DNA of 64,000 nt from the NCBI GenBank assembly GCA_918026815.1, contig CAKJVC010000017.1, positions 558,001 to 622,000 of the forward strand, read 5' to 3'. The stretch comes from Chalara sp. BL73 (lineage: Eukaryota > Ascomycota > Leotiomycetes > Helotiales). Below are positions 36,216-45,881 of the stretch, piece by piece (the stretch's first letter is position 1; every line of letters begins with the position of its first letter). A model generated the notes under the pieces. The model saw nothing but the letters and a program-made list of their open reading frames with translations. It did not search any database and was not told where the DNA came from. A program made the position numbers and the translations under genes.

Positions 36216-38240
36216 CAGAAATACATCCTTGCCTTGATAGAATTCAAATCGGTGATCTTTAGACATATCAAGTAGCTAAGACTCTACCAAGGTCTCAGAG
36301 GCCGTGAATAACACAATTGAAGGGGCGTATAAATAAAGCCTTGCTTGAAATGCCCACACTCTCTATTTAATGAATGGCTGACATAGATTATTCTCTAAAG
36401 CAGTAAAAAATCCTTATCATGTTAGGATTTAAAACTTCTAAAAGATTCTAAGCGCATAAATTCAATTTATTCTGGCGTCACCTCTTTCTGCTACTCCACA
36501 ACCGGTCAGTGTATATGATTTTGGAAGCCGAGTTGAGAATTGAGACATCCAAGACACACATTATGGCCCGTACATTGTTTCGAATCCCGCATTTAAGTCT
36601 TTAACTAAGCGTGACCTACCCTTCAGCCTGAAGCAGTTCCATAAGGTTACCCCGTCGATTTGAAGTTCCGAGAATCTCCCGTTGCGGGAGCTTCCTGTAG
36701 GGTGGGGGTAATTTTCTAGCCTCTATAATCTCATCTATCTTCTTGCTAATACCTACGTACGCATCCTCAGATCAGGCATCATGCCGAACCGAGAAGTATA
36801 GTCTTTCGAGCCCGTCCATGGCCCGAACAGAGCATCTGCCGACACGCTTGTCTGGCGGTGATTGTTGGAGCAGGCGAGCCCCGCCCAGCCGAGAAACCAA
36901 TGGTCGACCTCGACAATCAGAAGTTTCATCCGCGCGGCAAACCGCAGCCCCAGATCATGGGAGCCGTAATAACAGCCGTAGGAGAACAACTCGTTCTCGT
37001 TAACGCTCAAACATCCGTCTCCGCGTTCCATGGCAGGAGATGGGAGTGGCGCGGGGCGCTGTTCGCAGGCATATATATCATCCAGATGCTCCACCGTAGC
37101 GATGGGGAATCGTGGTCGGAACCGCGAAGCAACTGCCGCGGGCGATCCCCCGAGCGGCTTTGCATACCCGGAAGATGGATTGGACGTACACGTATTCCTT
37201 GCTGATGATGAAAAGGTAATCGGGCTGCCGCCGCGATGCCCTTTACGCGCTGAGGAAGATGCTCGAACGCGCGTGTATAAGATGCGGATTTTGAATATGA
37301 GCCGCAAACTTCCTGATTGTAGTAAGCTTAGCATGCTAAATCTTGAGAATGTTGGAAGAAGATCGGAATACGGTGTGCCAAATTAAGCTCTGGAGCTCGC
37401 CTAGTAAATCGAGAAACTGGCGGAAGGTCGATGGGTTCTATGCTGAAGATTGAACACCCTCCATATTTACACCGCATTTGTGGTTGCTAGATAGGTGAGT
37501 GGTGTTTAGATGGGATGGATAATAGTCTCGAGTTTGTAAAACTTTGTCCTGAGAACGAGAATTGTCGAGAAATGGGGAATAATTTGGATGTTTAGAGGTG
37601 CGCACTAACTAAGCTTGTCCGTTGGACTTTCGTGAGGCAAACTCGGCTTCAACCTCAGCCGGTTAAATTGGGCCCGGTCAAAGGTATCACTCGAAGCTTG
37701 CGGCCCCGGAAGCTAGAGCATCTCCTTAAGTGCTGAAGCATGTAACCTTGTGCAACAGAGAAAAGGGATGACCGCAATTCTCAGGGGTGGTGCAGCATAA
37801 CTTGAGTTGTATGAATTCAAATCCGAGATTGAGAAACTGGAATTAAGCAGGCCATTACTGAATGAACGTTTTCTGATATGCCTCATCATGTTTGAGTTTG
37901 CACTAGATCGGGAGAGCGGGAGCCATAATGCTTGACAACTTGACGTAGACTCAACGAACAAGGTAGCGTTGTACTGCGTTCGTAGCTTTGATGGGGTGCA
38001 TAATGGATAAGTTGCACTCTCACTCGCTCGTGGGCTCAGGCCGTCCTATACCGTTGGGCACCAGGAAATTCAGAGACGTCTAGAATAGATTGCCTACTAA
38101 CTGTGGCTTGTATATTTATAGTTACCCCCTCTATTTCCACGTCTGCAATGATAGCTAATAAAACCCTCTTAAACACCATATATATCCTCTAACCCAGAAA
38201 GTTGGAATCGTCGTGTGTATCGTTATAAACTGCCGTCCGC
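36216..38240. other. Gene-poor region with a GC-rich patch
   Basis: I see no supportable gene. At about 36770-37270 a GC-richer patch is open in several frames on both strands (up to 193 codons), as GC-rich non-coding DNA often is. No domain was recognised and no splice-consistent model found. A small hairpin, CTCCCG-TTG-CGGGAG, lies near 36675-36689. The rest is AT-rich. Confidence 0.4.
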
Positions 38241-38846
38241 TCAGGAACTAGCGCCGACCCGAATGCCGCCATACCCGTACCCATATCCGTAGCCGAACCG
38301 CCCCCCAACTACCCTTCGCGACTCTTCCCTTCCACCATAACTTGGAGGAAACTCTCTGAGCTTGCCCCTTTCCATCACGCTGTAGCCTAGGTCTAAGAAT
38401 CGGCAAAGCCGTTCCCATGTCTCTCCCGCATATTTCTCAGTGCCTCCAATTTCGATCTTCAAGACTTTCTTTTGGTCGATCTGTCCCTCCAGCGCGGAGC
38501 CAGTGTGGTTGAACGTGGAGCCCCCAGTTCTTTCGAAAGGAAGGATGAACTTGGCGCTCGGTTGGCTTTTGATAATGTCCCGGTATGGAAAGTCTAATGG
38601 TAGCTCCTTGAATTCTCTCCGTGGTGATTCCGCTTGAGGTGTCGTGCGCACGTGATCTCCCGAAACAGGTGTGATTCCCAAAACTCCCAAGGCATTTCGA
38701 ACAATCGAGGTGCCCGAGTCCCCTGCATTGATTACAAAGATATTTGGCAGCGAAGGCACATCTGCAGGAGCAGAAGTCCAGTTCTCAAGCGGAGCAAGCG
38801 CCAGGCTGCTCAGAAAGACGAGAGGGGTCGTTATAAAGGCAAGCAT
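38241..38846 (-). CDS. Truncated Sulfotransfer_4-like protein
   Basis: A 201-residue open frame with a signal-peptide-like start (MLAFITTPLVFLSSLALAPL). The sequence INAGDSGTSIVRNALGVLGI resembles the P-loop-like start of fungal Sulfotransfer_4 proteins, and FPYRDIIKSQPSAKFIL plus WERLCRFLDL resemble later blocks of that family. The canonical PSB loop and much of the middle are missing. The C-terminus is a low-complexity GYGYGYGYGG tract. It may be a degenerate family member or a lineage-specific derivative; catalytic activity is doubtful. The assignment rests on pattern memory only. Confidence 0.5.
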   Translation of the reverse strand: MLAFITTPLVFLSSLALAPLENWTSAPADVPSLPNIFVINAGDSGTSIVRNALGVLGITPVSGDHVRTTPQAESPRREFKELPLDFPYRDIIKSQPSAKFILPFERTGGSTFNHTGSALEGQIDQKKVLKIEIGGTEKYAGETWERLCRFLDLGYSVMERGKLREFPPSYGGREESRRVVGGRFGYGYGYGYGGIRVGASS

Positions 38847-39477
38847 TCTGAATGATGCAGTTTAAGGAGCGACTTTAGATGGACCAAGAATCCAAGAAGA
38901 AACGACAAGAAAAACGAAGGGAAAAGAGACGCTTGGCTCTTTATCTGTCGACCATTTTAGGGAAATGAGATTCGTGTGCGCCGCGTTGGAGGCCGCTTGC
39001 TCTCGGCCCCTGCCAAGGAATGGCGGAACGTCGGGGACAGGCGCTGCCCCTGCATTACCCATCGTCCTGCGGCGGGATCCCAATAGTAAATGGAGCCTCA
39101 AACGAGGCTGTGCGGATCAAACAGCGCCGGCCGCGAAGGTGATAGGCTATGATAGATCGCCGGGCCTATGTTTGAAAGTAAGATTAGGATGTCGCACAAG
39201 AGGGAAGCTGTGGTAAGACAGATATTGCTGCTAATCATTGGATGTCTAGAGCAGGTCCTATGAGTTCTGTTTCATGATATGAATTGCAATCAAAGTTACA
39301 TACGGTAAATATAAAAAAAAAATTGTAGGTTCTGATTTTAATCAGGCATTTTTCAGTGTGAGGAGCGAGGAGTGATCAGGAAAACTCTCAGATTAAAGAA
39401 TGTAAACCTCCACAATTCTACTCAAAATATTGTCGCACCAATCAGAGTCTGCTTGAGGAACATAGTGACGTACAAAA
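38847..39477. other. Intergenic, no gene seen
   Basis: This lies between the sulfotransferase-like gene start and the rad1 3' end. Open frames are short, with no domain. A poly(A) tract occurs near 39315. Confidence 0.4.
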
Positions 39478-40687
39478 TTATCCCACATCATTTTCATACT
39501 CATCGTCATCCTGGCTCTCGCTCTCGCCATCTTCATCATCTTCTGGCAAAAATGGAACGAATCTAAAGTCAACAAAGCTAAAACCTCCACCCTCAATCTC
39601 GACCATGAACTGCAGGCTTAGAACGCCCTGCTCATCACCACGAATACTGACCTTACTAGCTAACCGCATTGCTTCCCCAGCAGCTTTTACCATCTCAAAT
39701 TTGTAACTCTGTGTCCATTTCTCAGCGACAGTGAAAGTTTCCAAGAGATCGCGACCCTTTGTAAAGTCAATACTGGCGCTCCCAAGATGTCCAACGGCTG
39801 AGAGACTTAGATATGGTGCATCTGGGGAAGCAGTGATCTCGAGGCGGCTGGGAGATGTCGATGACAGTTCGGATATGGCATCAAAAAGCCAGCGAGCTTG
39901 CATAATAATCTTGACTTGCATTGCATCCTAAAATGCTATAATTAGTGATGATTTAATAACACGACATGACATGGTATTAAAGTGTAGTAAATACGTGGTG
40001 CATCAGGAATAAGAAATTACGTACACGTTGGAAAGGGATCTCTTCTGGGTTTTCTGGCTCATATGTATTGAGATTGCATGTGGTAGTAACACCTGACTCT
40101 TCCAAGATAATACTGAATGGCGCTCCAGTCTCAGTATATGAAAGGCGACAAATTCCTGCCATGCCTAAAGCTTGATTACTGAACGCATTGGGACGGTCTC
40201 TACGTATATTAGAGCCATATCCGTCATTTTCAGGCTTTGAGAAGCGAGATGTGTCTATTGATAGGTCAGTATTTACTACGTCTTTGTCTAACTTGAACAC
40301 AGGATAATCATGGTGTGGGAGTCTAAGGCGGCTGTTTAGTGACTTACTTGCATCTGCTGCACCAAATATTTGAAGAGTTTCAAGAAGAGCAGAGAGAGAT
40401 ATTTGGAAGTTTGGAAGATCGGAAGCGAAGGTGTCAGGGTCATCTTCGCCTGGCTCAACCACAGGGAGTGTGTACGTGAAAGACGTGAATAGAGCCTTGT
40501 CCAGAAAGACAATGCCTTGCATAACTCTAGACTCCTCCACGGCAAAGCGCATGCCTTCATTACTGATTTGAACATGGACCTTCGGCGCAAATCGAATACA
40601 ATTCAATAGCTGGAACAATTGCTTGGCAGAGCTCGAGACGCCCTTAAATATTGGAGCCCCAGGCTGGTTCTCGCCGATTGTGGACAT
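39478..40687 (-). CDS. rad1: DNA damage checkpoint clamp subunit Rad1 (9-1-1 complex)
   Basis: Minus-strand exons are 40687-40348, 40254-40025 and 39927-39478, giving 339 residues. The protein matches Rad1 (yeast Rad17): a PCNA-like fold with KQLFQLLNCIRFAPKVHVQI, RVMQGIVFLDKALF, and GVTTTCNLNTYEPENPEE followed by QVKIIMQARWLFDAISEL and an acidic C-terminal tail (DDEDGESESQDDDEY). With Rad9 and Hus1 it forms the sliding clamp that activates the Mec1/ATR pathway at damaged DNA. Intron 1 (40255-40347) has strong GTAAGT and AATAG sites, but it is 93 bp and stop-free, so retention would insert 31 residues. Splicing fits the family alignment better. Confidence 0.93.
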
Positions 40688-40876
40688 GTCTGCAGGTATA
40701 ACAGATATATGATGACCAAAAATGGAGCTTTGCAGACAATTAATGGGATACGACTTTGCTGATGGAATTGCAGTGTATTCCTGACTAAAGAACTCTTTGA
40801 GAGTTTCACTAATGTACAGATATGGGACGGAGGAAACTCGTGGACTTTCGTTGAATAGGGTATATTTTATGGCTTC

Positions 40877-41210
40877 TTATACGTAGACTCCAACCGCACA
40901 AATCATATAAACTGCCCCAAACCTACACATAGTTAGACAAAGTCCAAAATTGAAGCAGCCAGAACGACTTACGCTAGAGCTAATGAGGCAGGAACTCCAA
41001 TGAGAGGAATGCTGACAAGAGACCGGTCTGTAAATGTCAGCGAGCTTCAAGTATAACTTCAGAGACCATACTGAGCCCAAAGAGACCGCTGAGCAGAACC
41101 CCAGCAATCAGCAGCAGAAGACCAACAGTGAATTGACTATTTTTTCCGATCGTAGGCTCGAAGGGATTGCCGATGGCACTCTCCCAGACTTGATGCAGTG
41201 ACGAATCCAT
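40877..41210 (-). CDS. OST5: Ost5-like small subunit of oligosaccharyltransferase
   Basis: Three short exons (41210-41072, 41027-40973, 40922-40877) give a 79-residue protein. Two transmembrane helices are present: one around VGLLLLIAGVLLSGLFGL and one around GVPASLALAFGAVYMICAVG. The C-terminus ends in GVYV, as does yeast Ost5 (TMEM258 in animals), and the N-terminal NPFEPTIG fits as well. The subunit belongs to the Ost1 subcomplex of the ER N-glycosylation enzyme. Its size and two-helix hairpin agree with the family. Introns are 44 and 50 bp. Confidence 0.85.
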
Positions 41211-42119
41211 ATGATCTGTAAAGGAAGCAATCGTCAGTAATTTACACCATATCATGTTTTCTGCATGAATTCATGAACACGTAACACCCAAGTCAGAATC
41301 TTGAGATGTATAGCGAGTCATAGCGCAGAGGGTTCCTGAATGAAGAATAGTAGTTCTTACTTGAGTCTTGTAGTGCTTCAATCAAGAGAAAACCTGTTGA
41401 AGTCTTGATACGAAGATTGTCGTTTTGGAATGGTAACTGCTTGACGTCGAAGCTTCAGCAATCTGTCTTGACCAAAGAGGTTTAACTTCGGATAAAAGAT
41501 CGAGCGATATTTAAGCTCAACGCTAAATATAGAGTGGGGCAGCCATGGGGCGAGCATCATTCAGCCGCAAGCGGCTTCTCCTCTTTTTTGACATTGACAC
41601 CTTAACCACAACATCAACAAAGATACCGCGGGCAGGAGCTAATTGCTTATTTACACAGCACTTCTAGGGAAGGCGTAAGGTGCGGAGGAGGAGGAAATTC
41701 CTGTGGGTCCAAAATGCCCTTTCTGGGATTGCTTAGATTTATATTCATACTATTAATAATCCACCATTGCTAACACGATAGCAGCTACAAATGGTAGAGG
41801 GGAGATACCACGGCAGATAAGATCCGATTTGACCGCGGCATATCTGCAAAGAAGGGATCAGGAGAAAAGGGCACGCGCTGCAAAAAGACAAAACTTCAGA
41901 GGGGATTCCATTTCATCAGAGCGTGAGCCAGAGGGTACCAAGCAAGAAGACTCCAACCCAGCAGAATCTGGGCTCGCAGGGCCTGAGCCAATATAAACTG
42001 AGGAATCTGAATCAGAAGATACTACACAGGTGTCTCATTGATTATCAGGCTCAGTTTTAGGGGCTCCTGGACAAAAGGCTCACTGACAAGGGAATCCTAG
42101 CCCAGAGAAATCCGACGCA
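41211..42119. other. Divergent promoter of OST5 and GCN5 with a coding-like stretch
   Basis: Beyond the two promoters, the plus strand at about 41781-41996 reads as a charged, codon-periodic segment (for example AAYLQRRDQEKRARAAKRQN) that ends in TAA and has no ATG in frame. It may be an eroded exon or an unrecognised 5' exon. I make no gene call. Confidence 0.35.
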
Positions 42120-43454
42120 ATGGCACCATTGAAGGAAAACGGCAAGCGAAAAGCTACGGAGGAGCCTAGTACGCCTTCAGATAGCAAGCGGATCAAGAGA
42201 AGCGACTCAGAACAAGCATCAACCGGCAAACCACCTGTCGCGAAGCCAATACCATTTCCGAAAAAGGTCAGTCTCGCCTGTCGCCTCTTATTGCAGACTG
42301 CCAGAAGCTTCGTCTTCTACATCAATTGCCTAACATATGCTGACTCCTAATAGCCGGCAGTAATAGAAGAAGAAAACGGCGAGATAGAATTTCGAGTAGT
42401 GAACAACGATGGCGAGCGAGAGAGTATGATTGTATTGACAGGTCTGAAGTGCATCTTCCAGAAACAACTGCCGAAAATGCCAAAGGACTATATTGCCCGT
42501 CTTGTGTATGATCGCACTCATCTGTCAATTGCAATTGTAAAAAAGCCTCTAGAAGTTGTCGGGGGTATTACATACCGTCCCTTTAAGGGCCGGAAATTCG
42601 CCGAAATCGTCTTTTGTGCTATATCTTCAGATCAGCAAGTTAAGGGTTACGGCGCGCATCTCATGTCCCACCTGAAAGACTATGTCAAGGCAACTTCTGA
42701 CGTCATGCATTTCTTGACCTATGCAGACAACTACGCCATTGGTTATTTCAAGAAGCAAGGATTCACGAAGGAGATCACGCTTGAAAAATCCATATGGATG
42801 GGCTATATAAAGGACTACGAGGGAGGAACTATCATGCAATGTTCAATGTTGCCAAGAGTACGGTATCTTGAGCAAGGCAAAATGCTACTCAAACAAAAAG
42901 AAGCCGTGCACGCCAAGATTCGTGCATTCAGCCAAAGTCATGTTGTTCATCAGCCACCGAAGCAGTGGAGGAATGGGCAAGTTGGCAAGATTGATCCTAT
43001 GTCGGTGGAAGCAATTCGAGCCTCAGGCTGGTCTCCAGATATGGACGAACTTGCGAGACAGCCTCGGCATGGACCTAATTACAACCAGCTTCTTCATCTA
43101 CTTAACGATATGCAAAACCACGCTTCTGCCTGGCCATTCTTACATCCAGTTTCTCGAGACGACGTTGCCGATTACTACGAGGTGATCAAGGAGCCCATGG
43201 ATCTCAGCAGTAAGTCTTATCTTCTTCAAAAGCCACACATTGAAATACTAACAACTGTAGCCATGGAAACTAAGCTCGAAGCCGACAGCTACTCCACGCC
43301 CGAAGAGTTCGTGCACGATGCCAAGCTCATTTTTGACAATTGTCGCAAATATAACAACGAGACCACGCCTTACGCAAAAAGCGCCAACAAGCTCGAGAAG
43401 TACATGTGGCAGCAGATTGCCAACGTCCCTGAATGGAGTCATATGGAAAAGTAA
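42120..43454 (+). CDS. GCN5: Histone acetyltransferase Gcn5 (SAGA/ADA)
   Basis: Exons are 42120-42266, 42354-43209 and 43261-43454, giving 398 residues. A basic, Ser-rich N-terminus precedes the GNAT domain (about 60-215) with [19 protein letters not shown], the acetyl-CoA loop [10 protein letters not shown], and [11 protein letters not shown]. The C-terminal bromodomain (about 290-395) shows [19 protein letters not shown] and [16 protein letters not shown] with the conserved acetyl-lysine Asn. It acetylates H3 (K9, K14, K18) in SAGA to activate transcription. The start ATG gives a family-typical length. The 3' UTR contains a 47-bp tandem duplication. Confidence 0.97.
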
Positions 43455-43668
43455 ATATAGATCATGTATTTCCATAAGCGTAGGAGTTTCGGGAGATGTG
43501 CATGTTCTTGGTTGGACGGAAATAGGGTATGGGAAATGGGTGAACATGGGCGTTTGTGTGATACCAACGACGAATACTTTCATTGTGACGGATGGTCTTT
43601 ATAGATATCTGCGTTGAGATTCCCTCGATGCATTGCGTGTAGGATCACCGCCATCTGAGTGTGTTCTG

Positions 43669-43768
43669 GGCTTTTTGATATTACAACTTTAATATGTCAT
43701 CCCATATCGATACCAGGCTTTTTGATATTACAACTTTAATATGTCATCCCATATCGATACCAGGCTTT
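43669..43768. repeat. Tandem duplication of a 47-bp unit
   Basis: Two identical 47-bp copies lie at 43669-43715 and 43716-43762, followed by the first six bases of a third copy (GGCTTT). Each copy starts GGCTTTTTGATATTACAACT and ends near ATATCGATACCA. They lie about 215 bases after the Gcn5 stop codon, probably in its 3' UTR or terminator. Perfect identity indicates a recent slippage event. Confidence 0.9.
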
Positions 43769-44747
43769 ACCTACCTGTAAACATACACAACCATGGCTCG
43801 CGGCTCACACATATCAAGATCAAGCAAAGTATCAAGCACCAAACAACCGAAAGCATACTCCTGCCCTAACCTAGCCCAAACGATAACTTTGACCCTCCTA
43901 ATTTCTTCATCAAAAGCCACCCAGAAAAGCCAAAAACTATTCAACCCCTTCTGTGGGAGTTGCCTAGAAAACTTGCTCTGGTATGCAGTTTTTTGTGTCG
44001 GAAGTTGTTCGCTCGGTTGTTGTTTGTTTGTTTATTCGTTCGTTCGTTCGGCCCTCTTTCATATCCCGCAAACACGGTTTGACCTGAACTCGTTCCACCG
44101 AGCCGCCTGCTGTGTTTGTTGGGATTTGTGTTGCTTATATGCATATATGTATATATATGTTTTAGGTAATAAGTACAGGAAGAATCTGATTGGCTGGTTG
44201 CGCTTTGTGAAGATGCGGAGGATGACCCCTTTTTTTGGTTCACGGTGATAGTGGAAGGTGCTTGGTGGAAGAGGCGTGAGAAAGGCAATCACGGAGGAAG
44301 ATCAGGTCATCGCAATGTCATCGCTCATTAACTCACTACTCATCGCCTTGCAACGTAATCCCATTCCCCTTGCCATGCTCATTAGCTATCCACACTTCTA
44401 CCACCCAACCATAAAGAAGCCAGATATATAATCTCCCAAAACCATGCTAATATTGTGGTCCCGTCCCATGCCCCGTATGTACCCCCATCCCTTCCAGTCT
44501 TCGATCATATGAATCTTCCTTCAACGCTTTCCCCCACATGCAAGAGGGGGAAACCATCGCTGTGGTGAATCCACTTTCGTAAACGCCATGCTAAAACAGT
44601 GTTCGTGATATGTATAAACAATAAGCAAATGGTATATGGCTCAGCCAAAAGATAAATAAAATAGGAGCGGCAGAATCTCGTCCTTTAGGCTTTGCGCCAC
44701 TGATTGTGCTGAACCACTGATTCCTCTAGCTTGACGTGGAGCAGCGC
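43769..44747. other. Convergent intergenic region, no gene seen
   Basis: A 151-codon open frame (from 43793) is Cys- and aromatic-rich, contains low-complexity TTCG/TTGT runs and has no domain, so I do not call it. The rest is presumably the 3' UTRs of Gcn5 and of the acidic protein. Confidence 0.4.
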
Positions 44748-45881
44748 TCAAGGCTCGCTTGATGGCCCGGTCGAAGACCATGGAAGTTGTCTCCGTGCAG
44801 TGATCACACCAGAGGCTGTGGAGGATGGCAAGGGTGGAACAGGTCGTCGAAGAAACTCTCCCGCAAAGTGATTGTCCAGTCTGCTGATAGCTGCTCGATC
44901 AATGCGACGAGCCGCGGCTGCATCAGGAAGAAGTCTCGCGCGCTGGCTTGGGCCTGGCCGAGAAAGAACAGTTGATGGAGTCCTGGACGAGGCGGTGTTG
45001 TCCCATGCCGAAGAAGCTGGTGGCAACGGTCGTGTATTCTGTAATCGTTGACCGTTTGCCTCAATGTTCTGTCGAACCAGGTTGTGGAGAAATTCGGGGA
45101 TCTGCTGCCATTGTTCCAGTCTAGGAGCATTAATGCTTCTGGGATGCATAGCATGGCTCTCGGTTACAGGTCTAGTGCCAGGGAAATTGGCATCAGGAGA
45201 AAGCTCGCCGCTTAGAAAGGGGATGGTGCCCGACTCTGCGGCATCCTTGAGCCATTGCTCCCATTCTTCGTCCATAATTGCAGCGGGATTTCCAGCTTCC
45301 CTTTCTGCGACAGCGGCTCGTAAGCGCTCGTTGAGCTCCAAACCCACACTTTGTATTTCTATGTCGCTATCTTCATCCATGTCCTCATCAACCTCGTTCT
45401 CCTCGTCCTCAGCGTCCTGGTCCTGGTCTTCCTGCACGTCCTCCATCTCCTCAACTTCTGCTCTTTGTGCCACTGGAATACGCAATGAGGGATCGACCCA
45501 TGGTTCGATTCCATCTCCCGTTGTGTCTCGAATCACCACGCCTTGTTCTTTTTCGTACCGCTCCTTTGCCCATCTCGTACCCTCCCACTTTGTCAACCCC
45601 GCAATTTCGCTGTCGGTCAATTTGAGGTTATCGAAAGCACGAAAGAGCCTGCGGTGCCATGGATATCGTGAGAGCCGGTTACGGTGAGGCTGGTAGGCAT
45701 AGTCAAGACCTGGGTATTTCGCTTCTTGGGAAGAGAGATGTCCGTAGAAAGCTTGCGTCTCAAGCCGAACCTCTGGCACTAGTTGACGTTGAAGCAGTCC
45801 TTGGAAATTCTGAGGATCTGTTGATTTGGGCTTGGGAAACATGCACTCGTACACGATCTGATCAATTGGGCGGCCTTTCAT
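44748..45881 (-). CDS. Conserved acidic protein of unknown function
   Basis: A 377-residue open frame from the ATG at 45881. It begins KGRPIDQIVYECMFPKPKS, has a compact basic/aromatic part (LSRYPWHRRLFRAFDNLKL, LTKWEGTRWAKERYEKEQG), then a long acidic tract (about 145-175, Glu/Asp repeats) and a Pro/Ser/Arg-rich C-terminus. I do not recognise a named domain. The same frame can be extended upstream through a 40-bp intron (45905-45944, donor GTCGGA, branch CTGAAC, acceptor CCTCAG) into an exon up to about 46188 that looks strongly coding (RRFQFLRRLWGSDY, FVTIALCSDPEAVLAL). No ATG is found in that exon, so the true start is unresolved. Confidence 0.72.
   Translation of the reverse strand: MKGRPIDQIVYECMFPKPKSTDPQNFQGLLQRQLVPEVRLETQAFYGHLSSQEAKYPGLDYAYQPHRNRLSRYPWHRRLFRAFDNLKLTDSEIAGLTKWEGTRWAKERYEKEQGVVIRDTTGDGIEPWVDPSLRIPVAQRAEVEEMEDVQEDQDQDAEDEENEVDEDMDEDSDIEIQSVGLELNERLRAAVAEREAGNPAAIMDEEWEQWLKDAAESGTIPFLSGELSPDANFPGTRPVTESHAMHPRSINAPRLEQWQQIPEFLHNLVRQNIEANGQRLQNTRPLPPASSAWDNTASSRTPSTVLSRPGPSQRARLLPDAAAARRIDRAAISRLDNHFAGEFLRRPVPPLPSSTASGVITARRQLPWSSTGPSSEP

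Noticed and set aside
36540..36600. tRNA-like TTCGAATCCC
   Set aside because: No cloverleaf could be built around it; no other tRNA B-box context was found in the window.
36753..37386. Several overlapping long frames (up to 193 codons) on both strands
   Set aside because: A GC-rich patch gives open frames in most phases; none has a recognisable motif or preferred codon pattern. A GAG-rich VIVGAG start looked like a flavoprotein but the following sequence does not fit.
43793..44248. 151-codon Cys-rich frame as a small secreted protein
   Set aside because: It has no signal peptide and contains simple TTCG/TTGT repeats translated as low complexity.
45064..45687. 207-codon Ser-rich plus-strand frame
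   Set aside because: It is antisense to the acidic Glu/Asp tract of the minus-strand gene, which yields Ser-rich translation.
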